From Clostridium sp. (GTDB lineage: Bacteria > Bacillota > Clostridia > Clostridiales > Clostridiaceae): a stretch of DNA of 64,000 nt. The stretch spans positions 1 through 64,000 of the forward strand of contig NZ_JAGHFX010000081.1 in NCBI RefSeq assembly GCF_017888565.1. Reading direction: 5' to 3'. Positions 56,486-64,000 of this stretch are shown here, piece by piece. Position 1 is the first letter of the stretch; every line of letters begins with the position of its first letter. The notes beneath the pieces were generated by a model. It saw only the letters and a program-made list of their open reading frames with translations. It made no database searches and was not told the origin of the DNA. The position numbers and the translations under genes are program-made.

Positions 56486-56909
56486 TGAGCAATAAAAATC
56501 CCATCTGTTTTTAATATTCGTTTTACCTCACTAACACAATATGATTCATGTCTATTTATAACTATATCAAAAGTGTTATCCTCAAAGGGGTAGTTCATTA
56601 TCCTCTAAAACTTCTTTCACTGTAATTTCTAGTGGCTCTATATTTTTCTTACATAAATCTATATTAAGTCTCCATAATTCTGTTATTGTTGTATTTTTAT
56701 AAGGATGTTTTAATGTTAATAAAAATTCTCCAACACCTGTACGCATATCTAACAAATTATATTCAGACTTTAAATAAACTTTTATTATTTTTTATAATCC
56801 TATGGTAACTTTTTATCTTTCCACCTACCATTAAATAAGAAAAATCCCACCCTTTAAAAACCTTTAACTCTTCTACTTTACATTCATATTTTAATTGATT
56901 ATAATTCAT
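56467..56909 (-). pseudogene. SAM-dependent methyltransferase, decayed and truncated
   Basis: From ATG 56909 (GAGGTTAG upstream) the reading begins MNYNQLKYECKVEELKVFKG and must change frame several times to continue: a lost base after SYL, a TAG where Trp is expected (after KKLP), a lost A in a poly-A run, then YLKSEYNLLDMRTGVGEFLL (motif I with altered glycines), VKEVLEDNEL, an extra C in CCCC, and FEDNTFDIVINRHESYCVS to QQVGGK and a stop. The C-terminal third is absent and a hairpin stands in its place. The family is the small class I methyltransferases common in clostridia. Confidence 0.85.
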
Positions 56910-57057
56910 AACTAACCTCTTTTCATATCTTTAAATTTTATATGAAAATCGATGCAGTTAACTGATGGTAAATTATAATTTCTTAATACAGTCTACTATA
57001 AGTTTATCATAACTACATCGAGTAGTTACTTCGAACTATTACTATATTTGAAACCTC

Positions 57058-57933
57058 CTACTTTATTAATTTTTCTATTGAAATGTCTTTAGGCTCAAAC
57101 TTAAATTTTCCAATTTCTATATTAGGTTTTGTCTTTCCATGAAAATCACTTCCACAAGTTATTATTATGTTATTTTTTAAAGCCTTAGTATAAAAATAAT
57201 TAATTTGCTCTTTTGTATGATAACTACTAAAAACCTCTATACCATCTATTCCTTCTTTTATTAATTCATCTATTATATCTAAATTTTCTCTCAAATTATT
57301 ACCTGGATGTGCAATTACAGCTTGACCACCATGTTTATGGATTAATTTAATTGCTTCTTTTAAACTTATAAACTTTATTGGTACATAAGCTGGCTTTCCT
57401 TGCGCAAAATAATCCCAATAAAAATTCACATATGGCATGTCACTTCTACTTCCACCCTCTAAATACGGCTTTAATATAGCAGAATTTATATTCTCATTAT
57501 CTTCTAAAAGTATTTCAGCTATTAACTCCCCTGTAACAACTCCATTTGATGATCTTTCAAGAACATCATCTTCACATATATTTAAACCTGTGTATTCCTT
57601 GATTAATCTTATCTTTTCTTTTGAAGCATTTTTTTCTTGAATTAAAATATCTTCCTCAATTTTATAAAAATCATTTTCTTTATAATCTATATTGTATCCA
57701 AGTAAATGTAAGTTTATATCATTGAATGTACAATCTATTTCTATTCCTGGTATTACCGTTATATCTTTATACTTACTATATTTTAAAGCTCTTTCAACTG
57801 CTTTTACTGAATTATGATCGCTTATAGAAATTATTTTAACATTATTTTTAATTGCTCTATCAATAATCTCTTCTGGTGTATATTCTCCATCATCACTGAA
57901 ACATGAATGCATATGCAAATCTATCTTACTCAT
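57058..57933 (-). CDS. PHP-domain phosphoesterase (RNase AM/YciV-like)
   Basis: 291 residues of the polymerase-and-histidinol-phosphatase fold. Metal-binding motifs are in order: DLHMHSCFSDDG, ISISDHNSV, a central GIEIDC, AVIAHPG and the C-terminal CGSDFHGKTKP. Close relatives are 5'-3' exoribonucleases/nucleoside 3',5'-bisphosphate phosphatases, but the exact substrate cannot be read from sequence. Soluble and probably monocistronic. The Shine-Dalgarno (GGGGAGACGGA) is fair. Confidence 0.88.
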   Translation of the reverse strand: MSKIDLHMHSCFSDDGEYTPEEIIDRAIKNNVKIISISDHNSVKAVERALKYSKYKDITVIPGIEIDCTFNDINLHLLGYNIDYKENDFYKIEEDILIQEKNASKEKIRLIKEYTGLNICEDDVLERSSNGVVTGELIAEILLEDNENINSAILKPYLEGGSRSDMPYVNFYWDYFAQGKPAYVPIKFISLKEAIKLIHKHGGQAVIAHPGNNLRENLDIIDELIKEGIDGIEVFSSYHTKEQINYFYTKALKNNIIITCGSDFHGKTKPNIEIGKFKFEPKDISIEKLIK

Positions 57934-58213
57934 ATCCGTCTCCCCGTCACTAATTATTAATTTAAAATCATTTTATTTATATTATACAATGATTTCATAA
58001 TAATTACTTTTCAAATATAGATAATTTTTATAACAAATTATCTAAAATCTGTTATACATTGAAATTATTAATTTCTCTCTATAGAAATTTTATCAATATA
58101 GAGTTTATATGCTTTTCAAAATCAATAGATGTAAACTTTTAATCTTTGTCCTTATGATTTATTCTACCAAATAAAGTATTTCCTTTTTTCATAAATCTTC
58201 TCCTAAAACTTTA

Positions 58214-58441
58214 TTATTCTTCTATTTTGTAACTAGTAATTCCTATAAAATCCCTCCCCTTTGGTCCAATTGTCCCATCTACATCAATGTCCATTGGAAT
58301 TACTTTTCTTGATCCATCATTATATTTTACTAAAGCAAAACATACTATTGGTAATGTAAAATTACCATTTTCCTCACTACTATATTCGGAGTAAATTTCT
58401 TTTGTATTCGGTATTATTTGAATTATTTCATAATCTTCCAT
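58214..58441 (-). CDS. Hypothetical protein, 75 aa
   Basis: AAGGAG precedes the ATG. The protein is acidic, with a predicted beta-rich fold (LPIVCFALVKYNDGSRKVIPMDID, FIGITSYKIEE) and no signal peptide or Cys cluster. I do not recognise it. It lies alone between a PHP gene and a kinase pseudogene, and no terminator is obvious. Confidence 0.6.
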   Translation of the reverse strand: MEDYEIIQIIPNTKEIYSEYSSEENGNFTLPIVCFALVKYNDGSRKVIPMDIDVDGTIGPKGRDFIGITSYKIEE

Positions 58442-58531
58442 TTTTCTAGTCTCCTTCTACTTATTTAATATGCTAATATTCATAATCTTTTACTAATACA
58501 GTAACTTATCATTATGCTGATCTCATAAAAT

Positions 58532-58852
58532 CTACATTATAGACAATCCATTTTTTATTTTCATATTATTATATAAACTAAGATACTCAGCTCTTCTATT
58601 TATAGATTCTTCAGTTCTTAAATTAAGCTTTACATCACTTAATATCTACTCCTCACTGTTTCCTCTAAGCAAATATGTTATATTATCTATTACCATTCTT
58701 TTATTCTCTTCATCAACAACAAAAGGATTAATCATCCAACACTATTCTCCATAAATCCTTACAGATTTCTAAAGCTTTATTTTTAATTCCTTATAAGTTA
58801 TAGTTTTACTTACTCCCATAGGGCCATTAACTATAATTAATTTTTTCTTCAT
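58532..58852 (-). pseudogene. P-loop small-molecule kinase, decayed
   Basis: From ATG 58852 (AAGGAG upstream) a single frame reads MKKKLIIVNGPMGVSKTITY, a Walker A in which the usual Gly before Lys is Ser. It continues through three in-frame TAG codons (58769-58771, 58742-58744, 58646-58648) and segments CWMINPFVVDEENKRMVIDN, ITYLLR and VKLNLRTEESINRRAEYL to a TAG at 58532. At 106 codons it is well short of related AAA_18-type kinases of about 170-180 residues, so a large internal deletion, between ITYLLR and VKLNL, is likely. Confidence 0.8.
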
Positions 58853-59294
58853 TTAAATACTCCTTTTCACTAAAAGTATTGAATCTCACCAATAATATAA
58901 TTCACTTTTCTTAATTATCTAAATTTCTTCTATAAAAAATAAACTCACAACTTCCAATAAGTGTAAATAAATTATATCATAAATATTTTTCATAGTATAT
59001 TTCTCTTTAAAACTATATATTATTTTTGATTATTTTATAAATTTAAAATTATACAAAATGATAGAGTTTATTATATTTTAATAAACTAAATAACACTTAT
59101 ATTATATTTCTTTTAATTTCTATCTAAATATTATTTACATAATTTAGTATTTTTGTAGATTAATAAAGATTTTATTATTTTTTTATGATAAAATATTATA
59201 CGTATGTTTTATGCATATTTTTTTGTAAGAATATTATAAATTAACGATATTATATTATTATATTTTTTAATTAATACTAAAATGAGGTGTAAAT
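58853..59294. other. AT-rich region upstream of the diguanylate cyclase
   Basis: 442 bp holding the divergent upstream regions of the kinase pseudogene and the cyclase. I see no cyclic-di-GMP riboswitch core, no hairpin and no small gene. Confidence 0.4.
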
Positions 59295-60392
59295 GTGATA
59301 AATGACTTGTTTATAAATTTATTATTACTTGTATCTTTTACTTTTATTGCTGGTAGCATTTTAAGAGATATCCCTAATAATATTATTAATAGCGTATTGG
59401 GAAAAATAGTTCTGGGAATAAGTGGTGGACTTATGGGAACTTTATTGATGATTTATACAATTGAAATTGAAGGAACCACTACATTATTAGATTTAAGAAA
59501 TTTTGCGATTATGATGACTTCATACATTGGAGGATTTATTCCTACCATAGTTTCAGGACTTATCATAGGTATATATAGAACTTTACATTTTGGATTAAGT
59601 ATATCTTCTATTACTGCTTCATTTCAAATACTACTATACATAATATGTTTTCATATAATTGATAAAAAAATTAAACTTAATTGGATGAAATGGCTTAGTA
59701 AAACTTTAATTTCATTAGTTATAATACTATTATCCATTTCTTATCTTTTGAGAAATATAGAAAACTTTCAAATAATACTACTTCAATTTTCTTTAGTAAT
59801 ATTATTAGCAAGTATAGTTGAGTATTCATTACTTGACTACATTAAAAACTCAAATGAATTATATAGGGCATATAAAAAAGATTCAACAAAAGATTTTCTT
59901 ACTGGTCTTTATAATACACGATACTTCGATAAAATGCTTAATTCAGCTTTTGAACGAGTATTGAAAAATAATGAAAATTTATCCTGTCTCATGATTGATA
60001 TTGATTATTTTAAAAAAATTAATGATACATATGGTCATGCAATTGGTGATTTAGTTTTAAAAGAATTAGCAGCTATATTAAAAGATTCATGTAATGCATC
60101 TAATATACTAGGTCGAATCGGTGGAGAAGAATTTTGTGTAATTATATTTAACACTTCAAAGAATGAAACATTTAAGATAGCATCAAGAATTAATAACAAA
60201 GTTCAAAACCATAATTTCTATATAAGTGAAAATAAATTTATAAATATTACTGTATCTATTGGTATTGCAGTTTATCCTGAAACAACTACTAACCTTGAAG
60301 ATATAAAGAAAAAAGCTGACATGTCTCTTTATCATGCAAAACATAGTGGCCGTAACAAGGTTTGCGATAGTGAGATGTGTATTATTACTTAA
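59295..60392 (+). CDS. Membrane diguanylate cyclase (5TM-LYT plus GGDEF)
   Basis: 365 residues. About 180 N-terminal residues form five or six helices like the 5TM receptors of the LytS-YhcK type. A GGDEF domain follows (DSTKDFLTGLYNTRYFD; active-site loop RIGGEEF). The inhibitory RxxD site normally five residues upstream is absent (Asn-x-x-Asn), so product inhibition is probably weak. It makes cyclic di-GMP from GTP. Start is GTG after GAGGTG. The only signalling enzyme in the window, with its own terminator. Confidence 0.88.
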   Translation: MINDLFINLLLLVSFTFIAGSILRDIPNNIINSVLGKIVLGISGGLMGTLLMIYTIEIEGTTTLLDLRNFAIMMTSYIGGFIPTIVSGLIIGIYRTLHFGLSISSITASFQILLYIICFHIIDKKIKLNWMKWLSKTLISLVIILLSISYLLRNIENFQIILLQFSLVILLASIVEYSLLDYIKNSNELYRAYKKDSTKDFLTGLYNTRYFDKMLNSAFERVLKNNENLSCLMIDIDYFKKINDTYGHAIGDLVLKELAAILKDSCNASNILGRIGGEEFCVIIFNTSKNETFKIASRINNKVQNHNFYISENKFINITVSIGIAVYPETTTNLEDIKKKADMSLYHAKHSGRNKVCDSEMCIIT

Positions 60393-60408
60393 TAGTTTAC
60401 TAAACATG

Positions 60409-60445
60409 ATGGAGGTCCCCTTATTCAAATGACCTCCATTTTTCC
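60409..60445 (+). terminator. Terminator of the diguanylate cyclase gene
   Basis: ATGGAGGTC (60409-60417) pairs with GACCTCCAT (60431-60439), then TTTTT. The minus strand lacks a T-run. Confidence 0.82.
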
Positions 60446-60447
60446 CT

Positions 60448-60951
60448 CTAATAATTTTCATCCCCCATATAACGTCTTTTTTTAGCAGAAATTATTAACA
60501 TCATTGGCCTACGGAGTTCATCTTGCATCTCAATATTGTCTACTAACATAGTTTCTTCTGGCATTGGTTCTATAAGATTCGTTATTTCAAATCCATTTAT
60601 AATCAATCCATTTATATATGTTGTTAATGTTTTATGATATTTCATAACATCTTTCCCTAAAAAACTGCTTTTACGAATCCCTTCCATAAAATAATTATCT
60701 ATAGGCCAATGTAACTTGCTTCCCTCTTCATCATAATACCAATCTTGATTCCCGCAAGCTGTAAATACTGGATGCTCAACCGAAAAGACAAAATTTCCAC
60801 CATTAGATAAGCATCTATTTACCTTTTTACAAATATCCTCAAAAGATTTTATATAATGAAACGCTAACGAACTAATTACAACATCAAAACTATTTTTTTC
60901 GTAATCTATATCTTCTATAGACATTTTAATATATTCAATTAATGAAGATTT
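60448..60951 (-). pseudogene. Class I methyltransferase, N-terminally truncated
   Basis: The intact part (158 residues from ATG 60924) corresponds to the C-terminal two thirds of a small-molecule methyltransferase: NSFDVVISSLAFHYIKSFED, SNGGNFVFSVEHPVF, then a long catalytic/lid segment ending RRPMMLIISAKK. The frame is open only back to a TAA before 60951, giving a few more residues (SLIEYIKMSIEDID). The N-terminal SAM-binding motif I is missing, and upstream DNA is non-coding. It cannot bind SAM as it stands. No proper Shine-Dalgarno precedes the ATG. Confidence 0.78.
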
Positions 60952-61148
60952 TTATCTATTTCTAAATATTTTTTGTAGTTAACTTAATTTTTAATAAGTC
61001 TTTAGAAATTTTTTTTAGTTAATCCTAAGTCTTGCTTAAAAATCTTATATCTTCATAATCACCAACTTACTTTACTATAATTTCAAATTGAAATATTAAT
61101 GTATACCTAGTAACACTTATGTGACTCTTAGAATATATTAAATTATAG

Positions 61149-61365
61149 ATTATAGAGAGGTGAATAGTATGCCATTCTGGGGATTTAATAGATGCTGCTG
61201 CAGATGCTGTAGATGTTGTAGATGTTGTAGATTCAATAGATGTTGTGGATTTAACAACTTCTGTGGAGGCTTTTGGTTTTAAGAATATTATGAATTAATT
61301 TCTTATAATTTTTAAATAATAAACTAATATTAAATGGTGGATTTTATAGTCCACCTCTCTATAAT
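61149..61365 (+). repeat. 14-bp inverted repeats flanking a Cys-rich mini-gene
   Basis: ATTATAGAGAGGTG (61149-61162) and its exact complement CACCTCTCTATAAT (61352-61365) enclose a 217-bp unit. The left copy carries the Shine-Dalgarno of the mini-gene, so the mRNA could pair its start region with its tail. A smaller hairpin GGTGGA/TCCACC (61336-61355) shares bases with the right arm and would compete. As DNA the unit could equally be a small cassette with terminal repeats; I see no clear target duplication. Confidence 0.6.
61169..61282 (+). CDS. 37-aa Cys/Arg-rich peptide
   Basis: AGAGAGGTG lies six bases before the ATG. The peptide begins MPFWGFNR, then has a core RCCCRCCRCCRCCR, then FNRCCGFNNFCGGFWF. 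Twelve of 37 residues are Cys and six are Arg, with Arg-Cys-Cys repeating every three residues and aromatic/Gly ends. The DNA is a 9-bp tandem repeat of the AGATGYTGY type. No signal peptide. The pattern suggests metal binding or disulfide-crosslinked assembly, as in some spore-surface proteins, or a modified peptide; there is no modifying enzyme adjacent. Strong ribosome-binding site and regular composition argue for a real gene. Confidence 0.6.
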   Translation: MPFWGFNRCCCRCCRCCRCCRFNRCCGFNNFCGGFWF

Positions 61366-62054
61366 ATCTGCTATAAACTATTTCTATTCGCTCATATAAT
61401 CATCTTTAGCTTATCAAATATTAATATAGATTGTATATCTTACTTAATTTCTTATTTTTTAACTTTATCTAAACACTATATTCAATATTTATTTTATATT
61501 TGATTAAAATAAATATACAGTCCAAAAAATATTAGAAACTAACAGTGTTTAATTACAGGTGTTTGAAGAAAATCATAGAACTAGTACACTTATTTTTGTT
61601 ATTAAATTTAGTTTAATCTAATATTGAAAATGCACAAAAAATAAAGTTAAAACTATAATAATAGTAGAGTCTATTATTATGCTATCATCATTAAATTTCA
61701 ATAAAGCAAATAGTATTCTACAACCAAAAACTATACAAAATTTTGTGTGCATTTCTATAAACTTTTCATTTTATATAATCCCCAATTAAATTTTATAACG
61801 AATCATTTATTTCTTTTTCAAATACTAAATCAAATCTCTTGATTTCACACTTGTACATACTTTCTCCTCCAATTAAGCTTAAATAATAATATTTAATATA
61901 TAAATTGTACAATATTTTACACTAAATGTAATTATTATACATATTCTTAATTATATTTTAAATTATGTAACTAAATGAATTTAGCTCTTTATCCACATCA
62001 ATAAAACACTTTAAAATATAACTTTATTATTTTTATTCTAATAAAATAATAAAA
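61283..62054. other. Long AT-rich intergenic region
   Basis: 772 bp with little coding content. It contains the right arm of the inverted-repeat unit, a 21-codon frame listed separately, and a loose inverted pair (ATGCACAAAA near 61630 and TTTTGTGTGCAT near 61741). No RNA gene is recognised. Confidence 0.4.
61793..61858 (-). CDS. Possible 21-aa peptide or gene remnant
   Basis: ATG 61858 follows GGAGGAG at good spacing and reads MYKCEIKRFDLVFEKEINDS plus Leu before TAA. TTGTAC and TATTAT about 18 bp apart lie upstream. The short length and a start typical of longer proteins suggest the 5' end of a decayed gene, but a small peptide cannot be excluded. Confidence 0.25.
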   Translation of the reverse strand: MYKCEIKRFDLVFEKEINDSL

Positions 62055-62087
62055 AGCCCAACACAGATCTAAGTTCTATGTTAGGCT
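62055..62087 (-). terminator. Strand-specific terminator of the Cys-rich gene
   Basis: On the minus strand AGCCTAACATAGA pairs with TCTGTGTTGGGCT over 13 bp with two G-U pairs, then TTTTTATTATTTT. On the plus strand the same positions are mismatches, so it acts for the minus-strand gene at 62220, 130 bp upstream. Confidence 0.78.
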
Positions 62088-62219
62088 AAAACACTTTTAT
62101 TAAATATCTAGAATCTGTCGAAATAGATATATTTATAATAATATTTCTTTAAATTTATTTTTCTTTTTATAAGTATAAATTTATAAATTAGTTACCTTTT
62201 ATATTAAAATCCTTATAAT

Positions 62220-62663
62220 TTAACCTCTAGTCATATACTTTTGAAATAGTTTATCTGCCAATTCAGAATTAGATTTTTTTAAGTCATTTAAATATACAAG
62301 AGCACTTCCCTTATATTCTTTTTCTTCTCCAAATAAAATAACTTCATAGCAGCTTCTTAAAATATTTACAACACAATTCTCAAAATGATTTTCTTTACAA
62401 CTTTTGCAAGTTCTTAGAATATCTGCAACTCCATCCATTATATACTCTTTATCATATATTCTTGTATCCATAATGGGAATATTTTTACATCCATCTATTA
62501 CATATGTAACTTTATTAATCATACAATTTTTAATACATTCTGTTCCATATCCAACTAAACAGGTTTCTCTTTCACATCCTCCACACACATTCTCAGAAAG
62601 GCAACAGGGACTAAGCTTGTCTACCAATCTACTAAAATTTACATCTTTAAATGCAACGCCCAT
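62220..62663 (-). CDS. Cys-rich protein, 147 aa
   Basis: Start ATG 62663 with GGAGG eight bases upstream; an in-frame ATG at 62678 overlaps that site. Twelve cysteines lie in groups: CC and CGGCERETC near 20-35, ECIKNC near 43, a central GCK, then RTCKSC and ENC near 90-100 and a late SC. The spacing suggests iron-sulfur or zinc sites. Hydrophobic helices are absent. I do not recognise the family with confidence. It has its own terminator. Confidence 0.7.
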   Translation of the reverse strand: MGVAFKDVNFSRLVDKLSPCCLSENVCGGCERETCLVGYGTECIKNCMINKVTYVIDGCKNIPIMDTRIYDKEYIMDGVADILRTCKSCKENHFENCVVNILRSCYEVILFGEEKEYKGSALVYLNDLKKSNSELADKLFQKYMTRG

Positions 62664-63043
62664 CTTTTCATCCTCCATTTAAAACACATTATAAGAATAT
62701 CTTATCTATTATTTTTACATAATTAATATATTTTATATAAACATTAATATATATACTCAGAAGTATTATTTTTCAAATTATGATAATAATAAATCTTCTA
62801 CTATATTATACCATTTTTATTTTTTTTAACCAATATGAAAAAATATAATATTATTTTAATCTAACTAATCCTCCGTTCCCCCACTACTATTTTTAATTTT
62901 TTCTTGCTGGATTACTTCTAAGCGTTGTTCTTATGGCACAATTGTTAATATTAAACAGCTAATTCCAACAACAAAATCTCCAAGAACATTTATTTAATCT
63001 GCTTTTATTTTCTATTATGATTATTTAACATAAATTTATAAAA
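62664..63043. other. Intergenic region with a possible decayed membrane gene
   Basis: On the minus strand near 62860-62990 one frame reads INVLGDFVVGISCLILTIVP, a stop, then EQRLEVIQQEKIKNSSGG and a stop, like the last membrane helix and tail of a lost protein. No start or ribosome-binding site is present. The rest is AT-rich without structure. Confidence 0.3.
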
Positions 63044-63074
63044 AAACTCAACATAAAAGAATGATGTTGAGTTT
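63044..63074 (-). terminator. Terminator of the right-edge small genes
   Basis: AAACTCAACAT (63044-63054) pairs with ATGTTGAGTTT (63064-63074), with T7 on the minus-strand side. Confidence 0.82.
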
Positions 63075-63095
63075 CTTCATTATATTTTTTATATA

Positions 63096-63287
63096 CTAAA
63101 ATATTCTTTTTATTAACATTTTAAATTCTTTTAATAATTTATTTTTTTCATTTTTAGATGATTTATATACTTCACTTCTAATTTCCATTGAACTTAATCT
63201 TTCATCTTTGCAATATCTTTCAAAATCTATATCACTTTTTTCATTGTTAACCATAGTTGGATTAATAAATTCTCCGATAATAAACAT
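63096..63287 (-). CDS. Hypothetical protein, 63 aa
   Basis: ATG 63287 has GGAGG eight bases upstream; in-frame ATGs further upstream lack such a site. The protein begins MFIIGEFINPTMVNNEKSDI and is then highly charged and helical (EIRSEVYKSSKNEKNKLLKE). No domain is recognised. It has a strong terminator just beyond, and its start lies inside the end of a 32-codon frame. Confidence 0.6.
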   Translation of the reverse strand: MFIIGEFINPTMVNNEKSDIDFERYCKDERLSSMEIRSEVYKSSKNEKNKLLKEFKMLIKRIF

Positions 63288-63360
63288 ATAAAATTCCTCC
63301 ATTTCTATTTTTGTCACCTATTTTCATTGGGTTTTCTTTAACTTTTTTTAACTTCATCAT
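63262..63360 (-). CDS. Possible 32-aa basic peptide overlapping the 63-aa gene
   Basis: Tandem ATGs at 63360 follow AAAGGAGG at a slightly long distance (10 bases). The peptide is basic (MMKLKKVKENPMKIGDKNRN, then GGILYVYYRR...). Its last 26 bases overlap the next gene in another frame, suggesting translational coupling. Alternative: a shorter ATG closer to the ribosome-binding site gives only 10 codons. Reality uncertain. Confidence 0.35.
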   Translation of the reverse strand: MMKLKKVKENPMKIGDKNRNGGILYVYYRRIY

Positions 63361-63396
63361 TTAATAGCATCCTCCTTTAAATTATTTTTATATAAA

Positions 63397-63423
63397 AATG
63401 ACCCTAGTTTACCCAGAGTCATT
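63397..63423 (-). terminator. Weak terminator-like hairpin
   Basis: AATGAC pairs with GTCATT (63397-63402 with 63418-63423) with partial inner pairing, followed on the minus strand by TTTTATAT. It lies between two small genes. Confidence 0.4.
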
Positions 63424-63453
63424 AAATATCACTTTATTTAGTAATTAAGTGCA

Positions 63454-63484
63454 TAAAAAAACCATGAGCATAATAACTCATGGT
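63454..63484 (-). terminator. Terminator of the 28-aa gene
   Basis: ACCATGAG (63461-63468) pairs with CTCATGGT (63477-63484). On the minus strand a run of seven T follows, a strong intrinsic terminator 33 bp after the small stop codon. Confidence 0.82.
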
Positions 63485-63516
63485 GGCACAATTAACAAAT
63501 TAATATTCCGCAAAAA

Positions 63517-63603
63517 TTACAGATTATCTCCACTGGTAGAGCTACTAATAAAATATAGATTATATTCAGTTTTATTTTTATTAGATTTTAAGTTTATAAA
63601 CAT
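63517..63603 (-). CDS. 28-aa small protein
   Basis: AAGGAGG stands seven bases before the ATG at 63603, among the best ribosome-binding sites in the window. The reading MFINLKSNKNKTEYNLYFIS ends SSTSGDNL. A strong terminator follows at once, so a short transcript encodes only this peptide. It has no signal sequence and no recognisable family; its first residues resemble those of the 63-aa neighbour (MFII). A regulatory or signalling peptide is possible. Confidence 0.5.
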   Translation of the reverse strand: MFINLKSNKNKTEYNLYFISSSTSGDNL

Positions 63604-64000
63604 AACCCTACCTCCTTAATTTTATTTGAAAAAATATCACTTTACTATTATATATCTTTTCCAATTTTTTGTAAATAGATAAATGTAAAAAATTATTATT
63701 ATAGTAGTTTTTACTTCAACTTCATTTATATTATATATAAAAATTTATTTATAAAAAATATTATAAATGATAGAAGATCATATCTTTAAGTTAAATAATA
63801 TGATCTTCAGTCATTTTATATAAATAAGCATGTTAACTTTTTAATAATATTTATCTTATTAATTGTATCTAATTTATATTATCATATATAAATTGCAAAT
63901 ACATTAAATTAAGGTTAAATGATTTTAAACTTAGTTAAATTAAATTAACGAAGATATCATCCTTCCATGTAATTTATTTGTATCGATACATTTGCGTAAT
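63604..64000. other. Right-edge intergenic region with hairpin and palindrome
   Basis: GAAGATCATAT (63773-63783) and its exact complement (63798-63808) form an 11-bp hairpin without a strong T-run, perhaps a terminator for a gene off the window. TGTATCGATACA (63979-63990) is a perfect 12-bp palindrome of operator size. No gene is visible. Confidence 0.45.

Noticed and set aside
58532..58852. TAG recoding (pyrrolysine or suppressor) in the kinase gene
   Set aside because: Walker A is altered and a large internal segment seems missing, so plain decay explains it.
58853..59294. Cyclic-di-GMP riboswitch near the diguanylate cyclase
   Set aside because: No conserved core or tetraloop-receptor sequence found by eye on either strand.

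Overview
The window is very AT-rich DNA from an anaerobic, spore-forming low-GC Firmicute, most likely Clostridium sensu stricto. I cannot name the species. The case rests on clostridial gene types: a manganese-catalase/CotF spore-coat pair, desulfoferrodoxin, aspartate 4-decarboxylase, acetate kinase, an S-box-controlled cobalamin methionine synthase, CsoR/CopZ, and Shine-Dalgarno sequences close to AGGAGG. Nearly all genes lie on the minus strand, as expected for leading-strand coding. I found no tRNA, rRNA, CRISPR array or prophage.

Layout. 1-111: outer end of an IS3-family insertion sequence that continues off the left edge. 0.2-8.4 kb: M32 carboxypeptidase, spore-coat pair, a SWIM/SNF2 helicase, a folded intergenic repeat, a hypothetical protein and a methyltransferase. 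8.5-13.4 kb: operon of a lipid kinase, an ABC ATPase and a very large coiled-coil FtsX-type permease. 13.6-17.8 kb: a two-gene activase / 2-hydroxyacyl-CoA-dehydratase-like unit with a G8 tract at its ribosome-binding site. 17.8-22.7 kb: Leloir operon galK-galE-galT followed by a LacI-family regulator split by an in-frame stop. 22.9-27.7 kb: heterodimeric ABC multidrug exporter with a divergent MarR regulator. 27.7-28.3 kb: csoR-copZ without copA. 28.4-42 kb: housekeeping and transport genes (GT2-TPR, purine permease, Nudix, YgjP peptidase, MFS, desulfoferrodoxin, degenerate RNase H-fold protein, S66 peptidase, YqeY, solo EIIA, EamA, PH-domain pair). 42-53 kb: ackA, the TldD/TldE protease pair, a HAD phosphatase, metH under a SAM-I riboswitch, and aspartate decarboxylase.

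53-64 kb is looser and accessory. It holds an Asn/Gln/Cys-rich possible spore-surface protein, a WG-repeat/DUF3298 protein, a PHP phosphoesterase, a membrane diguanylate cyclase and three decayed enzyme genes (two methyltransferases and a P-loop kinase). It also holds a Cys-rich protein and several very small genes with strong ribosome-binding sites that a length cut-off would miss.

The most interesting candidate is at 61149-61365. A 37-residue peptide with 12 cysteines in an Arg-Cys-Cys periodic pattern lies between perfect 14-bp inverted repeats. The left repeat contains its Shine-Dalgarno sequence, so the mRNA could mask its own start, or the unit could be a small mobile cassette. Also notable are the broken gal repressor, the methyltransferase pseudogene that ends in a hairpin built from its own coding sequence, the G-rich leader of the purine permease, and the IS end whose hairpin hides the transposase ribosome-binding site only in read-through transcripts.
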